Below are positions 34,509 to 46,529 of a DNA stretch of 64,000 nt, in pieces (position 1 is the stretch's first letter; each line of letters starts with the position of its first letter). Position numbers and translations under genes: made by a program. Source of the DNA: Torreya grandis (taxonomy: Eukaryota > Streptophyta > Pinopsida > Cupressales > Taxaceae). The notes below the pieces were generated by a model. It did no database searches. It was given only the letters and a program-made list of their open reading frames with translations, and was not told where the DNA came from. The stretch lies in contig JARHVA010002371.1 in the NCBI GenBank assembly GCA_037957365.1, forward strand, positions 124,001 to 188,000. The letters are read 5' to 3'.

Positions 34509-35478
34509 TGTCAGGAACCTAGAACAATAAACATGCTCCGATGCCTACTTAGTCAGGATTTTGCTCCACCAATGGAGTACATATATGATTACTTCTTGTT
34601 TTAGCAACTAAACATGGAATTTAACTAGAATCAATAAGTAACTAGAAATATGAAACAACATAGGAATTGAGAGACAATACACAATTGTATTAATAATCAC
34701 TCAGAAAAATATACAATAAAGAAGATGCCACTTCTTCCACCTCAAAGGTTCGCCACACCTCAAGACCTTCTTCCCTCTCTCTCTTGGTCCCAACAATCAA
34801 CTCCATTACAGAATTGATGTTCACCTCTCCAACTAGTCAATAGCACGCTGCCAGTACACCAAGTACACAACTGTACTCCAAGTAGATCTCCTGCTCTCTG
34901 CTGCTACTTGCAAATCACTAGACCTTACTCACCATTGTAGATCTCCTATAGAAAGTCATGCACACATGCTAACCAAGATCATACACATATGAAGAACCCT
35001 GCTGATTCTCCAAACCAGTACCCACCTTGGTACTGTGGCACTAGGAGGAACACACCATTGCTCTCTTCTCTCAGAAGGAGCTTATTGCTCTCTTACTCTC
35101 TAGCTACCAGTTTTACAATACAATGCATGAGTCCATATATATATCTCATGCTTACAATAATTAGATTAACCTAATTACAATAATCAGACACGCAACTCAA
35201 GACCAAAAATAGCCTTTGCATGCAAACACTCAGTTCAACGAACTAACTGTCCATGGAACAAGCAGTTTTGGAACTGCCATAGGAGACCGACGTCGGTCCC
35301 CAACTACCTGGAGGTGACTGACATCGGCCGACATCTTGCCGATGTTGGTTTCCTTCCTGTCCACCCTGCCGTCATCGGTTGCCTTGTGCACTGCACTCTA
35401 CCGACGCCGGTCTCCCTGGAACTCAGCAACCTCCTCCCTGTTTGCACCAGTTGAAGCTTTTAGCTCCACATCCTAACA
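34509..35478 (-). repeat. 3' LTR of third copia (970 bp)
   Basis: Plus strand TGTCAGG...CCTAACA. Minus-strand TATA-like TATATATATG near 35135-35144. U3 palindromes at 35285-35410 include exact CCGACGTCGG at 35287-35296. Confidence 0.9.
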
Positions 35479-35491
35479 ATCTCCCACTTGG
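35479..35491 (-). promoter_or_regulatory. Polypurine tract of third copia
   Basis: CCAAGTGGGAGAT on the minus strand, directly before the LTR start TGTTAGG. Confidence 0.85.
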
Positions 35492-35559
35492 AGATAAATA
35501 GTTGTAACTGTACCTATAACTTTACACTGTCTAATTTGTACCCTAGCTTGTATCCCTCT

Positions 35560-36420
35560 TCAAGATCAATCCTGAAGACTAACCACCACACCCTGTGATG
35601 CTCTAACCTTTGTGCCTTTGTCATCCAAGTAACCTGCCACATCCGCATCTACAAACCTATGTAGAAAATAACTTGAACCTGCATAGCATGTCGACCTGCT
35701 GCTGATCCCTGTAAGAATCCACTGAACTACCCTTCAGTACCTCTTCCTTGAATTGGCTCCATACTTTCTGACAATTCCCATTGCTTGGGAAAACTCATGT
35801 CTACACTAGACCTCATGTGATTTCGAACACTTGTTCTAAGCTAAGCTTGAACTGTCCAGCCCTTGGTGTGCTTTCTGATTTTGCATGTTGAACCTTGCCA
35901 ACACCTTCACATCAGCCTCTTATTTGAGACAAAATCAACTTGTGATCCTCTATGTCTCTTATGCTAAAGAATTTCACTGCTACCAAATTCTTCATAACAT
36001 ACCTCTGAAACTAACTTTACCTTTTAGCTCAGAAAACTCCCTGCATATGTAAACCTGCAATGAGCAACCACTCCACATACATAACAAGATGATGTCACAA
36101 CTCATCATCCACTTGGTAAAGAAAAGAACACAATAGTTACACTGACATTGACTAAAGCCATGCTTAGTCATCCACCTGTCAAAACCTGTACCACTATCCT
36201 GCAGCTACCTCAAGACCATGTACCTTGGCCTTCTGTCTCACTTATCCATTCACTCTCTTCTCTAACTTGGGAATCCATTCTGTCTCTCAGTGCTTACTTC
36301 CGGCTGACAACACTACCAACAAATACCTATTTGGTTCTTCTCCAAGGACTCACACTCCTCGTCCATGCCAAGCTCCCACTGTATCTGGATTTTACCTGCA
36401 TTGCCTCTTTGCATCTTCCT
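35560..36420 (-). pseudogene. RT and RNase H scraps of third copia
   Basis: The RT palm box survives as VMYVEWLLIAG near 36050-36085, where the family has LLYVDDMLVAG. The RNase H start with a DADVAGYLDD-like reading is near 35620-35650. The arrangement matches the dimer units, with the RT middle deleted. Confidence 0.7.
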
Positions 36421-36539
36421 AGTTCTTAACCATCAATAAGCAATATAAAGAAGGTGAACAATGAATATGAGGTTCACTTACCCTTTCTGACCTTGATATG
36501 AGCATTTGAGACCTATTGACAGCTTGCTGTCTGCCCACC

Positions 36540-36740
36540 ATCCGTACCAGTGATCGATCTCGGCCATCTCCCAGTCTGCTCCCGACCAATGTCGGCTCCC
36601 TGTACTGACCCTGACTACCGACGTCATTTCCCTGGCCGACACTGGTATCCTTTCTGCTGACGTCAGTTCCTTCATGACTGACGTTGGTCTTCATGTTGCC
36701 GATGTCGGTTACTATATGACCGATGCCGGTACCTGTGTTC
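36540..36740. repeat. Internal palindrome cluster of third copia
   Basis: About nine decayed units (ACCAATGTCGGC, ACCGACGTCATT, GCTGACGTCAGT, ACTGACGTTGGT, GCCGATGTCGGT, ACCGATGCCGGT). Fewer exact copies remain than in the dimer, in line with its greater age. Some units now read TGACGTCA, the CRE-like bZIP box. Confidence 0.75.
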
Positions 36741-37499
36741 GTCTGTGAGTGATAGCTTTTTACCCACGAGCTCTCCATGGATCAAAACCCTGTTCAAATC
36801 AACATAGCCCTGATCAAAATAATTTAGTTCCCTCACCTGATCTCTGTCGGTCATCTCCTCCATGAACACCAAGGCTTTCCAGTTCTTTAGCTTGTCAAAA
36901 ACATCTGTCTTCCACTTGAGAACCTACATTCCCCTCCTACATATGTGACCAAGCCCATGAAGCCACATCTCTGCAACAGAAGGTGAATCAGTAATATAAG
37001 TAGATAGATAAAGGATACCTACTTTCTTACCAACATCTAATTCAAGTGTATCCGCTGTGAGAGTTACAGTGCATCTCTCATCACCCAAATTTCCTAAAAA
37101 AATTAGACTCATCTCCAAGACTGGTACCTGCATGACTTCCTTCAACCACTATGTGTCATTCGTCTGCAATTTCAGCTTCACTTCCCCTTCGTCAATCATC
37201 TGACAAGGCTCTCCAACCCCTAAATAAATCTCTCCAAAGTCTCCAAAGACATACCCATGAAAAGATGCTCTATTTTGGGCTGCATGGAAAGAGGCAAAAG
37301 AATCTGTAAACAAAGATTCCACTTTATCTAGAACATCCTGTGCAACATCACCTACAACATATGCTTCTACACGCTGATCTTCTACCGACCAACAGTCTAC
37401 CTTTACCTGGTCTTTCTTTCCATCAATCAAACCATTCGTGCTATTCAATTTATCCATTCGTAGCTTACTTTCTTCTACCATTGCTATACTCCCACTCAA
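36672..37499 (-). pseudogene. Chimeric gag-protease ORF of third copia (broken)
   Basis: MSGSIAMVEESKLRMDKLNS is followed after a few residues by the zinc-knuckle tail GKKDQVKVDC, the same gag deletion as in the dimer ORFs. The protease reads VESLFTDSFASFHAA, with DSF in place of DSG, and LGVGEPCQMIDEGEVKLKL. A stop at 37149 separates it from MQVPVLEMSLIFLGNLGDER and AEMWLHGLGHICRRGM (36924-37145). ELVGKKLSLTDEHRYRHRS at 36672-36872 leads into the palindrome cluster, as in the dimer. Confidence 0.8.
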
Positions 37500-37575
37500 T
37501 CTGAAACCCCTGTGAGTGACCTATAATAAAAAACACTACCAGATCTGAACCACCTGTTAGTCAACCCAACCAAAA

Positions 37576-37587
37576 GCTCTGATACCA
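37576..37587 (-). promoter_or_regulatory. Primer-binding site of third copia
   Basis: TGGTATCAGAGC on the minus strand, two bases from the LTR at 37590. Confidence 0.9.
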
Positions 37588-37589
37588 CT

Positions 37590-38562
37590 TGTCAGGAACC
37601 TAAAACAATAAACATGCTTCGATGCCTACTTAGTCAGGATCTTGCTCCACCAATGGAGCACATATATGATTACTTCTTGTATTAGCAACTAAACACGAAA
37701 TTTAACCAGAATCAATACGTAACTAGAAATATGAAACAACATAGGAATTGAGAGACAATACACAATTGTATTAATAATCACTCAGAAGAATATACAATAA
37801 AGAAGATGCCACTTCTTCTTCCACCTCAAAGGTTCACCACACCTCAAGACCTTCTTCCCTCTCTCTCTTGGTCCCAACAATCAACTCCAATACAGAATTG
37901 ATGTTCACCTCTCCAACCAGTCAGTAACACGCTGCCAGTACACCAAGTACACAATCATACTCCAAGTAGATCTCCTACTCTCTGCTGCTACCTGTAAATC
38001 ACTATACCTTACTCACCATTATAGATCTCCTATAGAAAGTCATGCACACATGCTGACCAAGATCATACACATACGAAGAACCCTGTTGATTCTCCAAACC
38101 AGTACCCACCTTGGTACTGTGGTACTAGGAGGAACACACCATTGCTCTCTTCTCTTAGAAGGAGCTTATTACTCTCTTACTCTCTAGCTACCAGTTTTAC
38201 AATACAACCCATGAGTCCATATATAGATCTCATGCTTACAATAATTAGACTAACCTAATTACAATAATTAGACACGCAACTCAAGACCAAAAATAGCCTT
38301 TACATGCAAACACTCAGTTCAATGAACTAACTGTCTGTGGAACAAGCAGTTCTAGAACTACCACAGGAGACCGACGTCGGTCCCTGACTGCCTGGAGGTG
38401 ATCGACGTTGGCCAACATCCTGTCGATGTCAGTTTCCTTCTTGTCCACCCTGCCGTCGTTGGTTGCCTTGTGCACTGCACTCTACCGATGCCAGTCTCCC
38501 TGGAACTCAGCAACCTCCTCCCTATTTGCACTAGTTGAAGCTTTTAGCTCCATATCCTAACA
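37590..38562 (-). repeat. 5' LTR of third copia (973 bp)
   Basis: Partner of 34509-35478. Exact palindrome CCGACGTCGG at 38371-38380; the other units are decayed. TATA-like TATATATG near 38219-38226 on the minus strand. Confidence 0.9.
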
Positions 38563-38567
38563 AATGT
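38563..38567. repeat. Target-site duplication AATGT, right copy
   Basis: Exact repeat of 34504-34508. Confidence 0.85.
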
Positions 38568-39701
38568 GCCCTCATCTCAGAGATTTACTTGATCTCAACC
38601 TCATCATATTGCTCCTACTTAAACCTAAGTGTAGAGAAGTGAGATGATGCCACATGACATCATCCCATTTATCCAAAATATCTACTGCATGCTGTCTTTA
38701 TCCTCATCATCCTGAGGTCTCGAAGAAGTGAGATTATTCCATGTGGCATGATCCTAGGCACCAAGAGGGTTTGAGACCTGGATCTTTATCCAAAGTGTTT
38801 CATAGAAGTAGAGTAGTAAGATATCTATAGGTGGTAGTGTATTGATGAATCTGGACCTACATAGAGAAAAATAACAATTAGAATTCAAAAAATATTAACC
38901 ATTAATTTTTGGAATACACAAACTAGTCTTTAGACTTTGAATTTTAAGATTTAACTTAAAATTGACTAAGTCTAGAAGCTTGAAAGAAAAGATGAAAAAC
39001 CCATAAAATTAATAATTGAAAAAGGATTTTTGCCAATGATAGTCAATTTAGTCCATTTAAAATATGAATAACTAAGAATTAAAATAAAATAACATATAAA
39101 CATAATTGTTTTTAGATCTTTTAAGGGATGAATTAAACTTAGAATCAAAAGACTTAAGCAGATTCAAACATTTAGGTCCAAAGAGAAAAGTGGGCTAGTT
39201 TCATGAAAGTAGTGACAGGTCAGATGACCATCAAATTTAGGTTCATGTAACAATGATGTGGATGTCTATATGCCATTCAATTGGAAGTCTATGCCATGTG
39301 ACATGTGTTTGATCACTCAAGATTTAATTGTCTAGTTGGGTTAATGACCTGAATACTCTTGATAAAATGAGATCTTGACACTTGTCCAAATCTCATTCAT
39401 CCAGGGTCTAACAAGAGACTGGAAAACATATAGACCACCCTAGGGATATAAGGAAATAATCTCATTCTATTTGTCATGATCATGGGCATTCAAGGACTCA
39501 TCTATCATCAAGAAGTATACAAACTACCTTGGGGGCTTAGAGAAATGGGATCACCCCATTTGGTATGATATCACATATTCAAGGGGTCTTTGGCCCAAGC
39601 TCATAGATCTATAATTTATAAAGATGTGAGTAACTAGGATCATGACACTTGTTAGCTTATGAATTGCTTAGTCTATGGTTAGTCAAATAAATTTAAGGCA
39701 T
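38568..39701. other. No gene seen; diffuse repeats
   Basis: Four loose copies of a phrase like GTGAGATGATGCCACATGACATCAT (near 38640, 38725, 39460 and 39550) suggest an old, decayed tandem or dispersed repeat. No coding similarity found. Confidence 0.4.
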
Positions 39702-40044
39702 TTAAAGGAATGACAACCAAATCATATTATCCCACAGATCTCAAGTGTTAATAACAAAAATATCATAACGAAAGAGATGAATACAATAAATTGATATGCA
39801 AAATAAAATTAGTAATATCATTTAATATCTCCAAAATCTATATGAAAGTATAATGAGAGTGCCTTGCATATGTAGGTAAGGAAGATTAATCATAGCCATA
39901 AGATCAAAGAAGATAATATAGGAATAGAAATCCACTATCTAGAAAGCATTAAATATCCACACCTACGTGGGTGGAAAAAAAAACAATGCTAAAAATTAAA
40001 AAAATACCCAGAACACCTGAGTTAAGTTAAATAACATATTCTAA
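39702..40044 (-). repeat. 3' LTR of the 5.5 kb copia
   Basis: Aligns with 44888-45250, for example GAAGATTAATCATAGCCATA against GAAGATCAATCATAGTCATA. Its first two bases are TT where the other copy has TG. Confidence 0.8.
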
Positions 40045-40249
40045 GTCCTCCGCTAAAGTGAAACTAGGGGCTAAAAATATTCAAGAAACAAAGTGACATA
40101 TCTATAGTATGAGTCCCGATAATAAGACATGATTAGATAGTCATTTATAATATATCTATGAAGAAATGAAAAAGGAAAATGTCCTCATGAACACCCCCTA
40201 AGGACAAATTTTGAAACCCCAAGAATGCCATACAACTCAAAGTAATAAG

Positions 40250-41900
40250 GTGATGCAAAAGGCTTCATAAAGATGTCGATAACTTACTACTGAGTCAGAA
40301 TGTACTCTAAGCAAAGAAATCCATCTTGAATGTGTTGATGAATGAATTGCATGTGAGTCTCAATATGTTTGGTCCACTAGTGTTCAATAATGTTGGAGAA
40401 ATATTAATTAAACTTTGGTTTTCACACCAAAGTATAATAGGTGAATCTAGTGTGAATCCAAACTCTGTCAATAACTGATGAATCCAAAGACATGCTGACT
40501 AGCTATGACTGCTACCTTGTACTCTACCTATGTAAATGTAAGTGCAATAACCTACTAATTCTTGTAAGCCCAAGCAACTAGAGAAGTTCAAAGACAAAAT
40601 ATATAGCTAGAAGTAGGATACCTATCATCAATATGACATAACCAATTTGAATCAGTATAGCCAACCAACTAAGTAGAACCTTTGGTGTATTATAATCTAA
40701 AGTGAGAAGTGCCCTGTAGATATCTCAAAAGTATCTTGGCAACTTGCCAATGACTATCATGAGGAGCATGTGCAAATAAAGATACAAGCCCAATTGCAAA
40801 TGAAATATCAAGATAAGTATGGGTCAAATACATGAGACTCCCAACCATCTATCTATACAATGTAGGATCATAAAGAGTAGTGCAGGTAGAATTAAGAGTG
40901 ACCCTAGAATAGAAAGGAGAGGGAATTAGATTATAATCAACCATGCCAAAACAATGAAGAAGATCAAGGGTGTACTTTCACTGACTTAAATGAATCCCTG
41001 AATTTGACTAAGAAATATACAAACCAAGGAAAATGTGCAAAAGACCAAGATCTGTCATATCCAACCATGCTGACAGAGCTTGTTGAATAACTTGAATCTA
41101 AGAGAAGAGTTGCTTGTAATAAGGATATCATCAACTTACAAAATTAATATAACAATGTCCTCTCCAACATGTTAGATATATAATGTAGGATTTGAGTGGT
41201 AGTGAACAAAGCCAATAGATAGAATTAAAGAATCTATCTTCTCATACCAGGCCTGAGGAGCCTATTTGAGACCGTAGAGAGACCTTCATAGTTAAAAAAT
41301 AAGACAAGAATCATTAACAAACCTAATAAGTTGATCCATGTATATTTATTCCCTAAAGTCCACATGTAAGAAGACACTCTTTATGTCCATTTGATACACT
41401 GACCAACCTTGTGATGTAACAAGAGAAAGTACAAGGCACACATAATACATCTTGGAAACGTGAGCAAAATTCTTAGAGTAATCAATACTTTTGACTTGTG
41501 AGAAACCCTTTTCTACAAGATGTGACTTATACTTGTTAATGGACCCATCAAATGCATATTTGGTGAGGTATATCCACTTTCACCTAACCAAATTTCATCC
41601 CTTAGAAAGAGAGACAAGATCCCAAGTATGATTTTTCATCAAAGAAGAATACTCATCATTACATCATCCAACTCCTCTATCCTATAAACCTATGAAAAAT
41701 ACTTTCCTGACATAAAATTTTAGAACCAATAGAATGTGTATGATGATGCCAAGTGGGTGGAAGATCCTATATGAAAGGTGCTACCTTAGAAACTATAGTA
41801 AAAGCTCACTTAGGCATATTCAAAACATGATCCTCATCTAAGTCTACATACATAACGTCTACATTAGCATCTTGAACTAACTTATCAAATAAAGGATCCT
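40250..41900 (-). pseudogene. Copia RT and RNase H (decayed)
   Basis: Right to left: RSLYGLK and APQAWYEKIDSL flank a stop near 41235-41290. The catalytic box IVILIL-stop-VDDILITSN near 41110-41160 has its Tyr codon turned into a stop. RNase H reads LVGYTDSNWLCHIDDRYPTS near 40600-40660, followed by VEYKVAVIASQ near 40500. These match the copia pattern closely, but with a stop every few dozen codons. Confidence 0.82.
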
Positions 41901-42439
41901 CAAGATGAAGTGAAGAATCATCAATGGATGGAACCAAATAAAAATAAGTCATGGAAGAAGATGAATACTCACGAGAAGAGAAGTGCTTATCAAACTAAAC
42001 ATGTGTTTGAAAAATAACATCACGATTATCAAGATATAAAATTAGATAAGCTCTCATGTCCTAACAATACCCTATAAAGATCAAGGGTTCGCTCTTCTTA
42101 TCCAAGGATTTATTCTTCTTCTTTGGTACAAAAACCCAAACATGGTTCTCAAAAACTTGAAAAAATAAGACAACAGGCTTAGTTCCAGACCAAGCCTCCT
42201 TTGGAATCAAATGTTCAAGTGCTATGTGTAGTGTGAAATATTGAATATAGTTTGCATAATTAATTACTTCTGCCCAATATACATGAGGTAAATCCTAAAA
42301 ATGCACCATGCAGTTAACCATCTTTTTTAAAGTTCTATTCTTCATTTCTTCTAAGAGATACTATTGTGGAGTATGAGGAACAAAACATTGGTGAATAATG
42401 CTATGAATTGAAAAAAATCATAAAACTCTTTACTGAAGT

Positions 42440-42858
42440 ACTCCCCCCATTATCAGTATGAAGATTCTTGATGCAACTACAAGATTGATTCTCGACCAAA
42501 GCTACCAAAAAACCTCACTCTTCTACTTGAGAAAATAAACCCAAGAACGCCTTGAGAAATTATCTATAAATGCAAGTTTATACTTAGCTCCATTGAATGG
42601 AGTAGGAAAAACCATCAAGTTACTATGTACAATTTTAAATGGTGAAGAATATCTCTTAGACATACCATTAGGAAAAAAATCTTGGTGTTGTTTGCCTAAT
42701 GCATAACTACGGAAAAATTCATCAAAACAAGAAACACTAAGAAGACAATCAACCATACCAGGAGTTATCAACTCATTTAAATATTTATTATTAAGATGTT
42801 TAAGTCTCTCATGCAAAATCTTAATATCAGAATCAACATGTGAAACCAAGCATGTCAA
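42440..42858 (-). pseudogene. Copia GAG-pre-integrase and integrase core (decayed)
   Basis: ILHERLKHLNNKYLNELI is the GAG-pre-integrase motif. The integrase core starts with KIVHSNLMVFPTPFNGAKY and LAFIDNFSRRSWVYFLK. The first catalytic Asp, in the usual HSDLMG context, is Asn here. Integrase would continue left toward 42000 with weaker similarity. Confidence 0.82.
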
Positions 42859-42873
42859 GTGTCATCAAAACCC

Positions 42874-43598
42874 TCAAAAGTGATATAATTTAGAATTATG
42901 ATCAACAACACCTTGTACAACAAGTGAATGAGGCTCCAATAATGTTTGAATTTTGGCTTCTTGTGGTATGAAATTCAATGTCTTGCCTTGACTAGAATGA
43001 CAAATTTGGTAAACATAAAATAAATGTGAAATGATGTTATGAACATATTGTGTATCATTAATGTGATCTCCAATAAGTTGTATGTCAACGTTTCCATTAA
43101 CATAAATAAAAGAAGAATATCCAACCTTAATTTTGGAATTAGAACTCAAACTTAGAGATACAAAATAATCTTTAGAATAAGTCATGTGATGAGAAGAACT
43201 GAAATCTATAACCCAACTATATGTAATAGGTGACTGAGATCTCCCAATAATATTAAGTGCTTTTCCATGCTCATTGAAAAGAAGTGGAGTGGAGATATAG
43301 ATCTTGTGTTTCCTGACTGCATCCTCTAAGTCTTGCATTCTCTTGAAACACCTAGTTTTTTCATGACCATCCCCCCCTCAAAAAGTTCATAAAATGCTAT
43401 AATTATTCTTGGATGTAAAAGACCCCTTGGGTTCAGAGTGAGTGTCTTTGGGTTTAGTGGTAATTTGAGATAGAGGAGTGGTTTGGGATTTAATTTTTGA
43501 TTTTGCCTTATCCTTAGGATGAGATGATAATAATGCATTTTAAGAGGTGGATGAATCAAGGTTAGACAATTTAAATTATTTATTAATAAGTATTTCAC
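42874..43598 (-). pseudogene. Copia protease and gag-protease linker (decayed)
   Basis: WVIDFSSSHHMT near 43175-43215 stands where the family has W-V-I-D-S-G-A-S-H-H-M-T, so the active-site Ser-Gly is replaced. YVHNIISHLFYVYQI matches the V.NL.SV..L stretch. The right part (43326-43598) is a frame-shifted linker without a domain. Confidence 0.78.
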
Positions 43599-43599
43599 A

Positions 43600-44151
43600 A
43601 AATAATTCTAGATTAGGCATTTAGAATGTGACATCTAAGGCATCCATGCTTGAGAAAAAAGTAGAAGCAAAGATTTGGAATGGACCTTTCAACTTGGATA
43701 GAATCAGGTGAACACACTCTTCATCTTTATTATCTCTTCTAATCCACTTGAATTATGTCAACAAGTGTTTGAACTTAGTAAGATTGTCTACAATAGATGG
43801 AAATTATTTAGGATTGAGAGATGTGATCTCTACTTCAAGTTGCATGGCTCTCATGTGATCCAATTTACCAAATAAACCCTTAAATTTTATCTATATTTTG
43901 AAAGGAGATTCACATCCTTCCAATTAAAATCAAACACTCTTATTTACATAAGTTCTTATCAAACCCATAAACTCATCAAGTTTGTATTGGTGCTGAAATT
44001 TCTCAAATACTTTAGTGAACCCTGATTGTATTTCAACCTTTAAGGCCCATAATCCTTTGTGTTTAATGATTATTTTTATTCTTGGTCTCCATGTGTGGTA
44101 ATTATATTATTTTAATGACTCACATTGATCTAAATTAGAATAAGAAGCCAT
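43600..44151 (-). pseudogene. Copia gag (decayed)
   Basis: Start codon at 44149-44151 gives MASYSNLDQCESLK, then a stop, then YNYHTWRPRIKIIIKHKGLW, the usual Y-x-x-W-x-x-R-x-K gag N-terminal domain. FTKVFEKFQHQYKLDEF follows near 43980-44030. The leader between this and the LTR at 44888 is A/T-rich and non-coding. Confidence 0.75.
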
Positions 44152-44887
44152 GCTAAAACAAATCACTGATAAATAAGAGAATGCAAAAGGGTGTACAAAT
44201 AGACATCGAGACAACCTTTCAAAATTGTATTGAGCCCCCCAAATTTGAAACTTTATATTTTAGTGAATTTTATAAAATAAATGACATAAATAAATTAGGC
44301 ATACAAAATATAAACTTTAAAACAAATAGTACTCAATTTTGAGTTATCGATCAAAAGATCTAGTTTTTATAATTTTTCCTGTCATACATGGGTCAAAAAT
44401 AAAAATTGCACCAAAAAAATATTAAATGTTTGAAAAAAATTAAATTATTTATACCAAATATATAAAAAATATATTTGAAGTAAATTTGTATCAAAGGAAA
44501 ATAACAAGTTATTTTGGAGGGTGATTTGCCACATAGATTAATCTTCCACAAGATCTAATTTTTTTCCCTTGATCACGCATAAAAAATCTACATAAAAATA
44601 GATTCACAAGGTCAACTTTAGAGACTTATATCTCCTTGAATACTAATCAAAATCATTATTATGACCATTTTATGGAAACATCTCGAAGTCTTCTTTTTAA
44701 TAGTGAAACAAATTTCTAGATTAGACACCTATGTGGGAAAAAAATTGATCTGTAAGATAGTCACAATTTTATGGTTTTTTTTTTTGTATTTTATCCAAAA
44801 AAATGAAAAGCATTTGGATTAATTAAAAAAAAAAAATCTCAATGAACTCTCAAATTTATTGCTACAACACCTACTACTCTAATACCA

Positions 44888-45250
44888 TGAAAGGAACGAT
44901 AACCAAATCATTCTAACCCATAGATCTCCAACATTAACAATAAAAAATATCACAATGAAAGATCCAAATGCAACAAATTGATATTCATAATAAAAGTAAT
45001 AATATCATATAATATATTCAAAAGATAAATTAAATTACAATGAGATTTCCTTACATATATAGGCAAGGAAGATCAATCATAGTCATAGGATCAAAGGAGA
45101 TAACCTAAGGATAAAAACCCACTATTTATAAAGTATTAAATATCCACACCTAAGTCAGTGGAAAAATATAAACAATACTAAAAACAAAGAAAGCACCTAA
45201 GAAATACGAGCTAAGATAAATAACCTATTAAAATAAATAACCTATTCTAA
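44888..45250 (-). repeat. 5' LTR of the 5.5 kb copia
   Basis: Starts TGAAAGG right after the PBS complement CTCTAATACCA on the plus strand. About 20 bases longer than its partner because AAATAACCTATT is duplicated near its end. Confidence 0.8.
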
Positions 45251-46529
45251 TAGGGACCTAGGGAGTGAGCAACCAAGATCGAGGCACGTGTCCTCATTTT
45301 GCTTATCTTGGGGACCAAAAGGTTTTATGAAAATGACTAAGTCCCAAAAGAACTTGAGCAACCAAGTGACTAACACTTGGAAACTCTTCATTTGCTTGAG
45401 GACTCATGGGAAGACAAGTGATCATTAGCTCATAGAAAAATTAAAAAACTGTTAGATTTCAAATTCAAATCTTAAAAAAAATGACTAAGGCAAAACAAAA
45501 GAAAATAAGTTTGTGCATAAAAATAGTCTTTTACCTTAACATAAAACCAAGACTAGTCCTTTATTAAAAATGACTAAGACTTAAAATAAAACCATAGTAA
45601 TAATCAATCATATAATTTGATAAAGGGGAAAATAAGGATTAGATTAGTAGAGAAAAGACCATGAAAACCTTGAAATAACTAGATGATATGCCTAAATCTA
45701 AGTTGAAATGGTCCACAAAATAAAAAGTTTAAATGTATTTCAGAACATTGGTTAAAATGAATCAATACTTATTAAATTTATACAAACTCAAATAATTATA
45801 TCGATGAAGTTTTAATTGCAAAATTTTTAGACCAAATGCCTACAATAGACATTTTTAGTTCAGATTCAATTCAAAGAGTAAAGTTAATATAATATAAAAA
45901 TTACAACTTATTAAGGACCCCTTTTTAAATCAGGGAAATAACTGCTATGGATCTAAGGCACAAACTTGATAAGAGCAAAGATTAAATAAAGAGCAAAGTT
46001 GAAATGGCCCACAAAATGAAAAGTTTAAACGTATTTTATAACATTGGTCAAAATGGATCAAGATTTATTAAGTTTATGAAAACTCAATTAATTGTATCAA
46101 TGAAGCCTCAATTGCAAAAACTTTAGGCCAAGTGCCTAAAATAGACATTTTAAGTTTAGACTCAATTCAAAGAGTACAATCAATACAATATCAAAGTTAC
46201 AACTTGTCAAGGACCCCTTTTCAAATCAGGTCAATAATTTCTATAGATCTAAGGCACATACTTGATCAAAGTATATATCAAGATCAAAAATAAAAAAGAA
46301 GAGGTTATTTGATTTCTCAAAGTGAAATTAGGATGTGTTACGTAAGCAACAATGCTATGTTCTTGTGGCCCCTATTCATTATTTGATGAAGTTTCACTTT
46401 TTCCTTCAGGAGGAGTTTCATTATAATGTATATGAAATAATAAAGAATCAATTCATTCCAAATTTTATGTCCCCCATTCACTATTTGGAATGTCCAAAGC
46501 AATCTCCTTGTAGACATAAAATTTGCATA
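45251..46529. other. No gene seen except a tandem duplication
   Basis: Apart from the two-copy repeat at 45701-46285, only A/T-rich sequence was seen. Its right end may be decayed pol of the next copia fragment. Confidence 0.4.
45701..46285. repeat. Two-copy tandem repeat, period about 297 bp
   Basis: AGTTGAAATGGTCCACAAAA at 45701 returns as AGTTGAAATGGCCCACAAAA at 45997. The rest aligns through AAGGACCCCTTTT and TCTAAGGCACA at the end of each copy. Divergence is noticeable (I would guess over 10%), so the duplication is old. Confidence 0.8.

Larger units (their letters stand above)
34509..38562 (-). mobile_element. Non-autonomous copia element, third family member (4054 bp)
   Basis: Complete single copy: LTRs 34509-35478 and 37590-38562, PBS 37576-37587, PPT 35479-35491, target duplication AATGT. 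The 2111-bp interior has the same layout as the dimer units: gag start joined to the zinc-knuckle tail, protease, GAG-pre-integrase, palindrome cluster, RT palm scrap, RNase H scrap. The reading frame is broken, unlike the dimer ORFs. By eye the two LTRs differ at about 10 of the first 240 bases plus one 3-base gap, so the insertion is older than the dimer and younger than the outer element. Confidence 0.92.
39702..45250 (-). mobile_element. Full-length, dead Ty1/copia element (about 5.5 kb)
   Basis: Short LTRs (39702-40044 and 44888-45250) flank a complete copia order on the minus strand: gag, protease, GAG-pre-integrase, integrase, RT, RNase H. The PBS reads TGGTATTAGAG just inside the right LTR (one C-to-T change from TGGTATCAGAG). 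A polypurine stretch GGAGGACTT lies just inside the left LTR. It is clearly unrelated to the 3-15 kb family. Stops are frequent. I could not recognise a target duplication, so the LTR ends may be off by a few bases. Confidence 0.85.
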
